From Gammaproteobacteria bacterium (GTDB lineage Bacteria; Pseudomonadota; Gammaproteobacteria; Pseudomonadales; Pseudomonadaceae), in the NCBI GenBank assembly GCA_903970465.1, contig CAJCIO010000072.1, forward strand, positions 62,001 to 126,000: a stretch of DNA of 64,000 nt. Direction: 5' to 3'. A program made the translations under genes and the position numbers. The notes under the pieces are model-generated. The model ran no database searches, was not told the origin of the DNA, and saw nothing but the letters and a program-made list of their open reading frames with translations. Positions 37,860 through 47,318 of the stretch are shown here, piece after piece; within the stretch, counting starts at the first letter, position 1, and every line of letters begins with the position of its first letter.

Positions 37860-38224
37860 TGCCAGTACCTTTCGCAAGTGTGGAGGTGATGAACAGGGGA
37901 CATTCAGGTGCGGCTACAAGTTGCAGACGCTTCGCTTTGGGGCGCGCAGCCATGCAAAATGCGGGGACGATTTTTGGTCATCGTGCAATGCGCATGCTGG
38001 CTTTTTAGTGATATCTCAACTATGCGACGTAAACTATTGATTTATATAGTGTGGACGAACGGTATTAGCGCAGGCATGGAACCTGCTGTTATATAAGTAG
38101 AGTCCACGGACCCGTTCATGTCGAACGGGCGCGGGTTGCAGCTAGGCCGCTATTTGCCGCCCCTGCGCCCTGCAGTTCCTTCTGCCAAGAATCAGGGACT
38201 CTAAATTCACAAGGAGATGTCGTT
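37860..38224. other. AT-rich intergenic region between ku and the DUF1652 gene
   Basis: Divergent promoter region. The part at 37965-38097 is AT-rich, with TTATATAAG near 38089 as a possible -10 for the DUF1652 gene and an inverted repeat GCAGG-N7-CCTGC at 38070-38086. The part at 38098-38203 is highly structured RNA (separate entry). Confidence 0.5.
38098..38203 (+). promoter_or_regulatory. Structured 5' leader of the DUF1652 gene
   Basis: A closing stem TAGAGTCC (38098-38105) with GGACTCTA (38196-38203) encloses hairpin 1, CCCGTTC-N5-GAACGGG (38111-38129), and hairpin 2, GGGTTGCAG (38133-38141) with CTGCGCCC (38163-38170, one bulge). AAGGAG of the gene follows the closing stem by about 9 nt. 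The architecture suggests a cis-regulatory RNA. Confidence 0.5.
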
Positions 38225-38497
38225 ATGCTGTCCACTTTAGAACTTCGCAACATTATCGAGAGCAGCTTTCTGCCTATGCGCTGCCAATGCACCCAGGCTC
38301 AGGATAAATCCCTGACGGTACGGGTGTTCGATCAAAAGACCCAACACATCGACTTGACTGTCACGGGCATCAACACCCAGTCCCTGACCAGCAGCCGCGC
38401 CATTTCCAATCTGGTAGCGGGTCTGCGCAGCGATCTGGCGCTGAATCATCAGAAGGGCCGCCTCCAACAAGCCAAGCTGGCCAGCGCTAGCCTCTGA
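38225..38497 (+). CDS. DUF1652 domain-containing protein
   Basis: A 90-residue soluble protein, MLSTLELRNIIESSFLPMRC, matching DUF1652, a small family found almost only in Pseudomonas. CQC (residues 20-22) is the only cysteine motif. Function unknown. AAGGAG lies 8 nt before the ATG. It has a ~125-nt leader with strong predicted structure and a strong terminator after it. Confidence 0.88.
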   Translation: MLSTLELRNIIESSFLPMRCQCTQAQDKSLTVRVFDQKTQHIDLTVTGINTQSLTSSRAISNLVAGLRSDLALNHQKGRLQQAKLASASL

Positions 38498-38530
38498 CCG
38501 ACTACCCGACACCGGGCCGACTTCAGACGA

Positions 38531-38563
38531 GCCGCCGACACCCTCTGGTGTCGGCGGCTTTTT
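38531..38563. terminator. Terminator between DUF1652 gene and parvulin gene
   Basis: Perfect 12-bp stem GCCGCCGACACC/GGTGTCGGCGGC with a 4-nt loop and a T5 tail on the plus strand. Confidence 0.93.
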
Positions 38564-38597
38564 ACTGTTCACGGCTTTGTTGTCGCGCCCGAGCGGC

Positions 38598-38873
38598 TCA
38601 ATCCCGGTAGAACACCTGCACCAGGTGATAGCCGAATTTGCTCTTGACCGGCCCATGCACAACGCGCAAAGGCTTCTTGAAGATGATCTGGTCGATGGCG
38701 CCGATCATCTGCCCTGGCCGTATTTCACCCAGGTCGCCACCACGCTTGGCCGAAGGGCAGATAGAGAATTTTTTCGCCAATACGTCGAAGGCTTCGCCTT
38801 TGGCGATGCGCTGCTTGAGTTGTTCGGCCTCGTCGCTGGTCTTGACGAGGATGTGCCGGGCTTGTGCTTTCAT
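38598..38873 (-). CDS. ppiC: Parvulin-type peptidyl-prolyl cis-trans isomerase
   Basis: A 91-residue single-domain parvulin (MKAQARHILVKTSDEAEQLK) close to E. coli PpiC (92 aa). The conserved active-site features HILVK, FSICPSAKRGGDLG and FGYHLVQV are present. No signal peptide, so cytoplasmic; accelerates proline isomerisation in protein folding. The gene is separate from the histidine kinase to its right. Confidence 0.95.
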   Translation of the reverse strand: MKAQARHILVKTSDEAEQLKQRIAKGEAFDVLAKKFSICPSAKRGGDLGEIRPGQMIGAIDQIIFKKPLRVVHGPVKSKFGYHLVQVFYRD

Positions 38874-38934
38874 GGGCGTGCTTGCTTTTTTTCTTTATAG
38901 AGGAAGATAGAGGGCTATCACGGCGCGCAGCGGG

Positions 38935-40638
38935 CTACGCGTTGATCATGTCGCGAATCTTGTTTGCCAATACGTCAATGGTAAAGGGTTTGGCGACCAT
39001 GTCCGTAGCGTCGTCGAGAAAATGTTGTTTCTCGGCGGCCTTTTCCGCGTAACCGGTCATGAACAGCACCTTGAGCCCCGGGCGATGCTGGCGGGCGATT
39101 TCTGCCAACTGTCGGCCATTGAGGCCCGGCAGCCCCACATCGGTGACCAGCAGGTCGATACGCAACGAGGATTCCAGCAGCGGGATGGCCGTGCGCGCAT
39201 CAGCCGCTGGGTGGCCGCGGTAGCCCAGTTCGTCCAGCACGTTGAGTACCAGCATACGCACCGCCTGATCGTCCTCGACCACCAATACACTTTCGCCTTG
39301 CTGGGCACGGGGGATGTTCTCTGGGGTCTGCAGCACGTTTTCCACCTGTACCGCATCGGCATGGCGGGGCAGATAGAGGTGCACCTGGGTGCCTTCGCCC
39401 ACTGTGCTTTGCAGGGTCACGTGGCCCCCTGATTGCTGGGCGAACCCATAGATCATCGACAACCCGAGGCCGGTGCCCTGGCCAGTGGGCTTGGTGGTGA
39501 AGAACGGGTCGAAGGCTTTGGCCAACACCGATGGCGACATCCCCGAGCCGCTGTCGGTCACGCTGATCATCACGTAATCGCCAGGGTTCACCCCCTCCAT
39601 GCCCAATTGGCGCAGGCTGCCATCGAGCACGCAGTTGGCGGTCTCGACGCGCAGCACACCGCCATCGGGCATGGCGTCGCGGGCATTGATGACCAGATTG
39701 AGCAGGGCGTTTTCCAGTTGATTGGCATCGGTGTCGACGGGCCAGATGTCGGCGCCGTAGTGAATGCGCAACTCGATGTGTTCGCCCTTGGTGCGGCTGA
39801 GCAGTTCCTCGAGCGAGTGCACCAGCTGATTCGGATCAATGCGCTGACGATCCAGCGACTGGCGGCGCGAAAACGCCAACAGTCGGTGAGTCAGGGCGGC
39901 AGCCCGTTGTGCCGAGGTGACTGCCGCTTCGGCGAAGCGGGCGATTTCGGCACTGCGGCCATTGGCGATATAGCGCTGCATCAAGTCCAGGCTGCCGATG
40001 ATGCCTGTCAGCATGTTGTTGAAGTCGTGGGCGATGCCGCCGGTCAACTGGCCTACGGCCTCCATCTTCTGGGCATGGCGCAGGGCGTCTTCAGCCCGTT
40101 CGCGCTCTTGCATTTCCTCCTGCAGACGCTGGTGCATCTCGCTGCTGGCATGGGAACGACGCTGCAGTTCAGCCTGTACTTCAAGGCGCGCATTGGCGTC
40201 GATAGCGGTGACCAGAATGCCGCTGATCTGGCCACTCTCGTCGCGCACCGGGCTGTAGGTGAGGTCAAGCCACACCTGGGCTTCATGGTCGCCGCGTGGC
40301 AGGGAAAAGCCTTGCTCGACATAACTGCGCACTTCGCCGCCGAGCACCGCCTGGTAGATCGGATCGCTGAACGGCCGCAGTTCCGGCCAGATCAGGTCGA
40401 CCGGCTGTCCGAAGGCGCGGGGATGCTTGCTGCCGGCCAGCAGTGCGAAGCTATCGTTATACAGCTGGCACAACTGTGGCCCCCACAGCAGCATCATCGG
40501 CATGGGGGAGTGGATGATCATGTCCACCGCGGTACGCAGGCTCTGCGGCCACTGCTCCGGTGCCGGCAGCGGACTGGCGCTGTCCTGTAGTCTCGAAATG
40601 AGCGTGGCTGCCATGCCGCCCTCGGACAATCCTTTCAT
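38935..40638 (-). CDS. Soluble PAS hybrid sensor histidine kinase
   Basis: A 567-residue protein. A PAS-like sensor (about residues 20-165, [20 protein letters not shown]) is followed by a short coiled coil ([20 protein letters not shown]), the HisKA domain with the phospho-acceptor His in [11 protein letters not shown], an HATPase domain ([26 protein letters not shown]) and a C-terminal receiver with phospho-Asp in [13 protein letters not shown] and the conserved Lys in MVAKPFT. No transmembrane segments, so the signal is cytoplasmic. Start 40638 has AAAGGG upstream. There is no partner regulator nearby. Confidence 0.9.
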   Translation of the reverse strand: MKGLSEGGMAATLISRLQDSASPLPAPEQWPQSLRTAVDMIIHSPMPMMLLWGPQLCQLYNDSFALLAGSKHPRAFGQPVDLIWPELRPFSDPIYQAVLGGEVRSYVEQGFSLPRGDHEAQVWLDLTYSPVRDESGQISGILVTAIDANARLEVQAELQRRSHASSEMHQRLQEEMQERERAEDALRHAQKMEAVGQLTGGIAHDFNNMLTGIIGSLDLMQRYIANGRSAEIARFAEAAVTSAQRAAALTHRLLAFSRRQSLDRQRIDPNQLVHSLEELLSRTKGEHIELRIHYGADIWPVDTDANQLENALLNLVINARDAMPDGGVLRVETANCVLDGSLRQLGMEGVNPGDYVMISVTDSGSGMSPSVLAKAFDPFFTTKPTGQGTGLGLSMIYGFAQQSGGHVTLQSTVGEGTQVHLYLPRHADAVQVENVLQTPENIPRAQQGESVLVVEDDQAVRMLVLNVLDELGYRGHPAADARTAIPLLESSLRIDLLVTDVGLPGLNGRQLAEIARQHRPGLKVLFMTGYAEKAAEKQHFLDDATDMVAKPFTIDVLANKIRDMINA

Positions 40639-40722
40639 TGCATTACCCTTTATTTGCACGTTGGCCTGAAAAACCGCCAAGCTATAGCTTACTTCCTAAC
40701 GACTGCCCCGCGGACTTTGCCC

Positions 40723-41880
40723 ATGGATATCCAGGCCCTGTTGAAAACCCTCGTCAGCCAGGACGGCTCCGACCTTTATCTGTCCACAGGTGCGCCGCCT
40801 TGCGCCAAGTTCAACGGCGTACTCAAGCCGTTGAGCAGCGAATCGCTCAAACCTGGCGAGATCGCCGCCATTGCCATGGACATCATGGACGCCGAACAGC
40901 GCACAGAGTTCGAACGTGATCTGGAAATGAACCTCGCGATGTCGATACACGGCGTCGGGCGCTTCCGGATCAATATCTTCAAGCAGCGCAACGAAGTGTC
41001 CATCGTCGCCCGCAACATCAAACTTGATATCCCCAAGTTCGAAGACCTCAAGCTGCCGCCGATCCTGCTCGACGTGATCATGCGCAAGCGCGGGCTGGTG
41101 CTGTTCGTGGGCGCCACCGGGTCGGGCAAGTCGACGTCGCTGGCAGCGCTGATCGACTATCGCAATCGCAGCAGCAGCGGCCACATCATCACCATCGAAG
41201 ACCCGGTGGAGTATATCCACCGGCACAAGAAGTCGATCATCAATCAGCGCGAAGTCGGCGTCGATACCCGCAGTTTCCAGGCCGCGCTCAAGAACACCCT
41301 GCGCCAGGCGCCGGACGTGATCCTGATCGGCGAGATCCGCGACCGCGAGACCATGGAGCACGCGCTGGCCTTCGCCGACACCGGCCATCTGGCGATCTCG
41401 ACCTTGCACGCCAACAACGCCAACCAGGCGCTGGACCGGATTATCAACTTTTTCCCGGAAGACCGCCGCCCGCAATTGCTCAATGACCTGGGCAACAACC
41501 TGCAGGCGTTCGTGTCCCAGCGGCTGGTCAAGACCGTCGACAACAAGCGCCGGGCGGCGGTAGAGGTGATGCTTGGCTCGTCGACCATTCGCGACCTGAT
41601 TCACCGTGGCGAATTCAGCGATCTCAAGGGCATCATGGAAAAGGCCGGTAACCAGGGCATGCAGACGTTCGACATCGCGCTGTTTGATCTGGTCGTCGAA
41701 GGCGCTATCGACGAGGAAGAAGCGCTGAAGAACGCCGACTCGCAGAACAACCTGCGCCTGCGCCTCAAGTTGCACAGCGATGGTGGCGCCACCCATACCT
41801 CGGCCCCGGCGGCGCCTACGCCGGTGCAAGAGCTGCCCAAGGGTGACTGGGGATTGGTCAACGACGAAGAGCAGGTCTGA
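40723..41880 (+). CDS. pilU: PilT/PilU family twitching-motility ATPase
   Basis: A 385-residue hexameric ATPase driving type IV pilus retraction. Walker A is GATGSGKST, the Asp box IITIEDPVEYIH, Walker B VILIGEIRDRETM and the His box AISTLHANNANQAL. The sequence is nearer PilU than PilT in the N-terminal region (MDIQALLKTLVSQDGSDLYL) and by its extended C-terminus. In many Pseudomonas pilU follows pilT; here it stands alone. Start 40723 begins the family sequence. It is divergent from the histidine kinase. Confidence 0.85.
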   Translation: MDIQALLKTLVSQDGSDLYLSTGAPPCAKFNGVLKPLSSESLKPGEIAAIAMDIMDAEQRTEFERDLEMNLAMSIHGVGRFRINIFKQRNEVSIVARNIKLDIPKFEDLKLPPILLDVIMRKRGLVLFVGATGSGKSTSLAALIDYRNRSSSGHIITIEDPVEYIHRHKKSIINQREVGVDTRSFQAALKNTLRQAPDVILIGEIRDRETMEHALAFADTGHLAISTLHANNANQALDRIINFFPEDRRPQLLNDLGNNLQAFVSQRLVKTVDNKRRAAVEVMLGSSTIRDLIHRGEFSDLKGIMEKAGNQGMQTFDIALFDLVVEGAIDEEEALKNADSQNNLRLRLKLHSDGGATHTSAPAAPTPVQELPKGDWGLVNDEEQV

Positions 41881-41908
41881 TTCGCGAACTGGGTTGATGC
41901 ATCCGGCC

Positions 41909-41990
41909 TCTTCGCGAGCAAGCTTTGCTCCCACAGTGGCAACAGTTCCAGAGTCATACACCTGTGTGAGCGAGGTTGCGCGTTCGGCGG
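41909..41990. repeat. Degenerate REPIN between pilU and hbdH
   Basis: Left part TCTTCGCGAGCAAGCTTTGC followed by TCCCACAG, and right part CCTGTGTGAGCGAGGTTGCG, diverged from the GTGGGAGCAAGGCTTGCC class. It lies between convergent genes. Confidence 0.65.
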
Positions 41991-42017
41991 CGAAAGGGCC
42001 AGCGTGGCCGGCAGAAG

Positions 42018-42788
42018 TCAGCGCGCCAGCCAGCCCCCATCGATATTCCAGGCTGCGCCGCGGACCTGGCTGCCGGCTTCGCTGCACAGGAAAAGCACCA
42101 GTTCACCCAGGTGGTTGGGGGTGACGAACTCCAGTGAGGGCTGCTTCTCGGCCAGCAATTCGCGCTGCGCCTGCTCGGTGTCGACGCCTTTGGCAATGCG
42201 TGCATCGATCTGCTGTTGCACCAAGGGCGTCAGCACAAAGCCGGGGCAGATGGCGTTACAGGTGATCTGGGTGGTGGCGGTTTCGAGGCCGATGACCTTG
42301 GTCAGGCCGATCACCCCGTGCTTGGCGGCGACATAGGCCACCTTGCCGATCGAGCCGACCTGGCCGTGCACCGAAGCGATGTTGATGATGCGCCCCCAGC
42401 CACGCTCGCGCATGCCGGGCAGACTCAGGCGGCTGGCATGAAACACCGAGGACAGGTTGATCGCGAGAATGGCGTCCCATTTTTCGACCGGAAAATCTTC
42501 GACTGTGTCGACGTGCTGAATACCCGCGTTGTTGACCAGAATATCAATGCCGGCGAACTCGTCGCGGGCGTAGTCGATCATCGCGGCGATCTGCTGCGGA
42601 TCGCTGACATCCGCCGGGTGGTGTCCGACCTGCGTGCCGTGGGCGGCTACTTGCGCGAGGGCCGTGCCGGCATCGCCAAAGCCATTGAGGATGACGTTGG
42701 CGCCGGCCTTGGCCAGACACAGCGCGATACCCAGGCCGATGCCGCTGGTGGATCCGGTGACCAGGGCGGTCTTGCCTTTCAGAGTCAT
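42018..42788 (-). CDS. hbdH: 3-hydroxybutyrate dehydrogenase
   Basis: A 256-residue short-chain dehydrogenase oxidising (R)-3-hydroxybutyrate to acetoacetate with NAD. Cofactor motif TGSTSGIGLGIA, NNAG, catalytic Ser in IINIASVHG, and Tyr-x3-Lys in VAYVAAKHG. The sequence around IQHVDTVEDFPVEKW is typical of BDH. GGGAG lies before the start. The acyl-CoA synthetase two genes upstream could activate acetoacetate or a related acid. Confidence 0.92.
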   Translation of the reverse strand: MTLKGKTALVTGSTSGIGLGIALCLAKAGANVILNGFGDAGTALAQVAAHGTQVGHHPADVSDPQQIAAMIDYARDEFAGIDILVNNAGIQHVDTVEDFPVEKWDAILAINLSSVFHASRLSLPGMRERGWGRIINIASVHGQVGSIGKVAYVAAKHGVIGLTKVIGLETATTQITCNAICPGFVLTPLVQQQIDARIAKGVDTEQAQRELLAEKQPSLEFVTPNHLGELVLFLCSEAGSQVRGAAWNIDGGWLAR

Positions 42789-42872
42789 TGCCTATCTCCC
42801 GTTGTTGTTATCTTTTTGACTGCTGTGTTTGTAGCCGCTGCGGGGAAATCTGCGCCGTTCGCCGATCAGCGT

Positions 42873-43826
42873 TTACTGCTCGGCGAACACCAGGGCCTTG
42901 AGCCCTGCCTCGGGGTCGATATCGACGAACTCCGGCGGATTTTCCAGGCGTTGCTGGAAACGCAACTGCGGTGTCTCGGTGGCCATGCAGTCGATCAGGA
43001 AGTCCGCGCCCACCTGTGGGTCGTTGAGGCAGGCCAGCACCTGACCGCCCGTGTTGAGCACTTCGGGCAGGCGGCGCAGCACCTTGCGGTAATCCTGGGT
43101 GAGCACAAAGCTGCCTTTCTGGAACGACGGCGGGTCGATGATCACCAGGTCGTAAGGGCCGGCCTTGATCACCTTGCCCCAGGATTTGAACAGATCGTGG
43201 CCCATGAAGCTGACCTTGCTCAGGTCGTGATCGTTGAGGCGGTGGTTGTCGCGCCCGCGGCTCAAGGCAGCCTTGGCCATGTCGAGGTTGACCACGCTCG
43301 AGGCACCGCCAGCGATGGCCGCGACCGAGAAACCACAGGTGTAGGCAAACAGATTGAGCACCCGCTTGCCCTGAGCATTGGCCTTTACCCATTGACGGCC
43401 GTAGCGCATGTCGAGGAACAGCCCGGTGTTCTGCGAGCGCCCCAGGTCGAGCTGATAGCGCAGGCCGTTTTCCTCGATCACCCATGGCGAGACGATTTCG
43501 CCGAGCAGGCATTCGGTCGGGCTGGCGGGCAGGTAGCGGTGTTGCAGCAGCAGGGCCTTGCCGCCTGCGGTGATCCAGGCCTGTCGAGCCGCCCAGTGCA
43601 ACAGCAAGGTCTTCAGCGCCTCCAGTTGCGCGGGCTCCGGCTCGCGAAACAACGACACCAATACCATGCCTTGCAGCCAGTCGACCGTCACCTGCTCCAG
43701 CCCCGGCCAGCGCTGCCCGCGACCGTGCAGCAGGCGCCGCGCCTCGCCGGTGGGCTGGGCAAGGGCGAGGTCCAGGTGTTGCTGCAGCACGGTCAGGGCG
43801 TCGGGTGTCATGGGGATAGCGTTCAC
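42873..43826 (-). CDS. Class I SAM methyltransferase, RlmI/RlmK-like
   Basis: A 317-residue predicted rRNA methyltransferase. SAM-binding motif NLFAYTCGFSVAAI, the acidic loop VVNLDMAKAAL and the catalytic DPPSFQ (in LVIIDPPSFQKGSF) match PF10672. The N-terminal ~110 residues have the RNA-binding part of this group. Start is GTG 43826, with no good Shine-Dalgarno; ATG 43811 (MTPDALTVL) is an alternative. The cytosine or guanine target in 23S rRNA is not assignable from sequence alone. Confidence 0.85.
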   Translation of the reverse strand: MNAIPMTPDALTVLQQHLDLALAQPTGEARRLLHGRGQRWPGLEQVTVDWLQGMVLVSLFREPEPAQLEALKTLLLHWAARQAWITAGGKALLLQHRYLPASPTECLLGEIVSPWVIEENGLRYQLDLGRSQNTGLFLDMRYGRQWVKANAQGKRVLNLFAYTCGFSVAAIAGGASSVVNLDMAKAALSRGRDNHRLNDHDLSKVSFMGHDLFKSWGKVIKAGPYDLVIIDPPSFQKGSFVLTQDYRKVLRRLPEVLNTGGQVLACLNDPQVGADFLIDCMATETPQLRFQQRLENPPEFVDIDPEAGLKALVFAEQ

Positions 43827-43882
43827 AGGCCAAAACAGGGGCGCGCATTCTATCGGGTTTCACGCGAATCTGTAGCGGACCG

Positions 43883-43912
43883 TGTAGCGAGGGGGCGGGG
43901 CCCTTCGCTACA
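43883..43912. repeat. Short inverted repeat of the GTAGCGAGGGG class
   Basis: TGTAGCGAGGGGG followed after 5 nt by CCCTTCGCTACA. It forms a compact hairpin between two leftward genes and may affect readthrough from the acyl-CoA synthetase. Confidence 0.7.
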
Positions 43913-43929
43913 TTCGTTTTCCATGGCAT

Positions 43930-45612
43930 TCAACTGTGGAAGTCATCTTCGAAATATTCCTGATCGCGGCGCACGTCAGCCTCGCGTACCCGCGCCTCGA
44001 GCAAGCGCAATTCCACTCGGCGGATCTTGCCGGAGATGGTTTTGGGCAGTTCGGTGACGAACTCCAGGCGCCGCACGCGCTTGTAGGGGGCGAGCTTCTC
44101 GCGGGCGAACACGAACAGCAGGCGTGCCAGGTGCGCGTCAGCCGCGACGCCCTCGGCCAGAATCAGAAACGCCTTGGGTACTGCCAGTCGCTGCGGATCC
44201 GGGCTGGGCACCACGGCCACTTCGACCACCGCCGGGTGCTCGATCAGCAGGCTTTCCAGTTCGAACGGGCTGATGCGGTAGTCCGACACCTTGAACACGT
44301 CATCGGCGCGACCGACGAAGGTGATATAGCCGTCGCTGTCGATGGCGGCGGTATCGCCCGTGCGGTACATACCGCCGCGCATCGCGTCGGCGGTCTTGTC
44401 GGGGGCATCGGCGTAGCCCAGCATCAGTCCCAGCGGTGCGCTGGCCAAGGGCAAGGCGACCTCGCCTTCCTTGGCGGGCAGGCCATCAGGGTCGAGCAAC
44501 GTCACCTGATAACCCGGCAGTGGCCGGCCCATGGACCCCGGCTTGAGCACTTGGCCAGGGCTGTTGCCTACCAGCGCGGTGGTCTCGGACTGGCCGAAGC
44601 CGTCGCGCAGGTTCAAGCCCCAGGCGGCCTTGATATGTTCGATGATTTCCGGGTTCAGCGGCTCGCCGGCACCGACCAGCTCGCGCAACTGTCCCTGGCG
44701 GCCCTTGAGGTCCAGCTGGATCAGCATCCGCCACACCGTCGGCGGCGCACACAGGCTGGTAATGCCGTATTGCGCGATGATCTCCAGCAAGGCTGTCGGG
44801 TTGAAACGCGGGGTGTTATGAATGAACACGCAGGCCCCGGCGTTCCACGGGGCGAACACGCAGCTCCAGGCATGCTTGGCCCAGCCCGGGGAGGAGATGT
44901 TGAGGTGCACATCCCCCGGTTGCAGGCCGATCCAGTACAGCGTCGACAAATGCCCGACCGGGTAGCTTTGCTGGCTGTGCAGGACCATCTTCGGCTTTGA
45001 GGTGGTGCCCGAGGTGAAATACAGCAGCGCCGGATCAGTGGCCAGGGTAGCGCCGCTGGGGACGAAGCTGAGCGGATAGTGACGAGCGTCTTCGTGATCG
45101 ATCCAGCCGTCCACTCGGGCGCCGACGCTAAGGCGCGTGTAATCGCCGGCCAGGTCTGCAAACTTGTCGACCCACTCGCTACCCGCCACGACATGCCGGA
45201 CCTGACCGCGATCAAGGCGATCGCGCAGGTCTTCGGTGGTCAGCAAGGTGGTTGCGGGGATCACGATCGCGCCTAGCTTGAAGGCCGCCAGCAGGGTTTC
45301 CCAGAGCGCCACATGATTGCCGAGCATCACCAGCAACCGATCGCCCCGGTTCACGCCCAGCCAGCGCAGGTGATTGGCGACCTGATTGGAACGCTGCGAC
45401 AGTTGCTCGAAGCTGTAGCGGCTGGATTGGCCATCGTGTTCGACGATCCACAGCGCCGTAGCACTATTGCCGCTGGCCATCTCGTCGAAATAGTCGAGGG
45501 CCCAATTGAAATGGGTCAATTGCGGCCACCGGAAATCCCGGGCGGCGGTGGCGTAGTCGGTACGGTGGGCAAGCAGGAAGTCTCGAGCGGCGAGGAACTC
45601 GGGGCAGGGCAT
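43930..45612 (-). CDS. AMP-dependent acyl-CoA synthetase
   Basis: A 560-residue adenylate-forming ligase. The P-loop YFTSGTTSKPKMVLHS, the A5 motif DGFGQSETTALVG and the C-terminal A10 region LPKTISGKIRR with catalytic Lys are present. The layout is that of medium-chain acyl or benzoate-type CoA ligases. AAAGGA lies before the start. Neighbourhood with hbdH suggests short-chain hydroxy- or keto-acid use, comparable to clusters in P. aeruginosa; the exact acid is unknown. Confidence 0.88.
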   Translation of the reverse strand: MPCPEFLAARDFLLAHRTDYATAARDFRWPQLTHFNWALDYFDEMASGNSATALWIVEHDGQSSRYSFEQLSQRSNQVANHLRWLGVNRGDRLLVMLGNHVALWETLLAAFKLGAIVIPATTLLTTEDLRDRLDRGQVRHVVAGSEWVDKFADLAGDYTRLSVGARVDGWIDHEDARHYPLSFVPSGATLATDPALLYFTSGTTSKPKMVLHSQQSYPVGHLSTLYWIGLQPGDVHLNISSPGWAKHAWSCVFAPWNAGACVFIHNTPRFNPTALLEIIAQYGITSLCAPPTVWRMLIQLDLKGRQGQLRELVGAGEPLNPEIIEHIKAAWGLNLRDGFGQSETTALVGNSPGQVLKPGSMGRPLPGYQVTLLDPDGLPAKEGEVALPLASAPLGLMLGYADAPDKTADAMRGGMYRTGDTAAIDSDGYITFVGRADDVFKVSDYRISPFELESLLIEHPAVVEVAVVPSPDPQRLAVPKAFLILAEGVAADAHLARLLFVFAREKLAPYKRVRRLEFVTELPKTISGKIRRVELRLLEARVREADVRRDQEYFEDDFHS

Positions 45613-45647
45613 GGCGATGTCCTTTTTTTATTCTTATAACCGGAAGG

Positions 45648-45759
45648 CAAGTTGCAAGTTGCAAGCTTCAAGCTAGTTCAGATTAGGCCAGCGATACGTT
45701 GTTCAAACAGGTAAATCTGCCGATTGGATATGCAAAATAGCCTTGAGGCTTGCAGCTTG
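45648..45759. repeat. Inverted repeat of the CAAGCTGCAAGC class
   Basis: CAAGTTGCAAGCTTCAAGCT at 45653 (with one extra CAAGTTG) and the complementary CCTTGAGGCTTGCAGCTTG at 45741-45759. A second, unrelated kind of Pseudomonas intergenic repeat, here between divergent genes. Confidence 0.65.
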
Positions 45760-45845
45760 CTCCTAGCAGCTCCCTGCGAAGCAGGGAACGTCAGGCTCGG
45801 CATGAGCTCCAATGTGCTAACGCCCCGGTCACTCAAGGAACCACC

Positions 45846-46172
45846 ATGTTGGACACTTATAGCGCAGATCAACCCGACCGCACCGACGTCAACGCCCTTA
45901 AAGGCCCGGTGGTGATCGAGTTCGGCACGAACTGGTGTGACCACTGCCAGGCTGCGCAGCCGCTGCTTGCGCAAGTGCTCGCCGATTTCCCGCAAGTGCA
46001 GCATCTCAAGGTCGAGGACGCCAGCGGTCGGCCGCTGGGACGCTCGTTCAGGGTCAAACTGTGGCCGACGCTGATCTTTCTTCAGGACGGCCAGGAAGTG
46101 TCTCGCCTGGTGCGCCCCACGCGGATCAGCGACATCGAGGAAGCCTTCGAGCAACTGACCCACGAGGCTTGA
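45846..46172 (+). CDS. Thioredoxin family protein
   Basis: A 108-residue cytoplasmic thioredoxin fold with active site WCDHC in place of WCGPC and the cis-proline in LWPTLIFL. Classical TrxA roles are unlikely with this altered active site; it may reduce a particular partner or act in peroxide defence. AAGGAA precedes the ATG. It is monocistronic. Confidence 0.88.
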   Translation: MLDTYSADQPDRTDVNALKGPVVIEFGTNWCDHCQAAQPLLAQVLADFPQVQHLKVEDASGRPLGRSFRVKLWPTLIFLQDGQEVSRLVRPTRISDIEEAFEQLTHEA

Positions 46173-46440
46173 TGGCTTGCGGCTAGGATCAGGCCCATCT
46201 TGGTATAGATCTGATTTTGGCCGGTGATCGAACTTCAGCTCTGTGGTGAGGGGCTTGCCTCCAGGCTGATCACTCAGCTCGACATGGCGCAGTTACCGGT
46301 CGACGAACGTCTGGCGCTGGCTCTGGGCGCTACGGCTCAGTGGCTGGCCCGGTGCAGGCCTGCGTCCGGGTGGTCTGCCGTCGGGACCAACAGTGATATC
46401 CTGCTGGCCTTGAACCCCCGACGCCGGCGATCTCGATACC
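46173..46440. other. Intergenic region before the AraC regulator
   Basis: No gene is recognised in these 268 bases. A possible TATAGAT at 46205 is the only promoter-like site; the regulator has no clear ribosome binding site. Confidence 0.3.
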
Positions 46441-47238
46441 ATGGCCCTCGCTGCACCCCCAGACTTGAGCGACCCTACCGTCCCGGTACTGCCCCTGGCG
46501 CGCACCTATGCGCGTGGGCACTTCACCGAGCCGCATTCCCATGAATGGGGGCAGGTGCTGTATGCCGTGTCCGGGGTGATGTGGGTCGAAACCCCACGCG
46601 AGGCCATCGCGGTGCCGCCGCAACGGGCGGTCTGGCTGCCGCCCGGCGTGCCCCATGGGATCCGCGTGGTGTCGGACTTGCAGATGCGCAATATCTATTT
46701 GCGTCCTGCATTGGCGGCGACGCTGGATGCACGCGTGCGGGTGCTCGAGGTCAACGGTCTGCTGCGCGAACTGATCGTCGGGCTGGTAGCGCAGGCCTAT
46801 GATCCTTTGGGCACGGCCAGCAGGGGCGAGCCTGATTACTACGAAGCACTGGTCGGCCTGGCCTTGCTGGAGCTCAAGCGCGCTCAGCATCGCGGGGCGA
46901 GTATTCCCATGCCCGAGCACAGCGATCGGCGCCTGCGCAGCCTGTGTCAGGCCGTCATTGACTCGCCCTCGTTGGACATCTCCTTCGAACAGCATGCCGA
47001 ACAGGTCGGTGCGAGTGTGCGCACCCTGGCCCGGCTGTTTCAGGTCGGCATAGGCACAGGTTTCGCCCAATGGCGGCGCCAGGTGCAGTTGGCCACGGCG
47101 ACTGCGCAGTTGCTGCAAGGGTTGCCGGTCAGCCGCGTCGCGCATGCGCTGGGCTATTCACCCAGCAGCTTCAGCGACATGTTTCGCCGCGAGCGCGGCA
47201 TGTCGCCCTCGGCCTTTGTGCTGGAAGCTGGCCGATAA
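46441..47238 (+). CDS. AraC family transcriptional regulator
   Basis: A 265-residue protein with an N-terminal cupin (HEWGQVLYAVSGVMWV, PHGIRV) and a C-terminal double helix-turn-helix (ISFEQHAEQVGASVRTLARL, SRVAHALGYSPSSFSDMFRR). The first gene of a same-strand run with an oxidoreductase and an efflux pump, which it probably controls. Confidence 0.9.
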   Translation: MALAAPPDLSDPTVPVLPLARTYARGHFTEPHSHEWGQVLYAVSGVMWVETPREAIAVPPQRAVWLPPGVPHGIRVVSDLQMRNIYLRPALAATLDARVRVLEVNGLLRELIVGLVAQAYDPLGTASRGEPDYYEALVGLALLELKRAQHRGASIPMPEHSDRRLRSLCQAVIDSPSLDISFEQHAEQVGASVRTLARLFQVGIGTGFAQWRRQVQLATATAQLLQGLPVSRVAHALGYSPSSFSDMFRRERGMSPSAFVLEAGR

Positions 47239-47318
47239 ACCGAAGCCCTTGGCCGATCCCCCCTGTGAAGCCGCCATACACTGGCGGCACAGTCAATCGA
47301 CACCAAGGAGCAGTCTCC

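Noticed and set aside
40696..42087. A 463-codon minus-strand frame over pilU
   Set aside because: Antisense of the Walker-containing PilU frame, no domain of its own.
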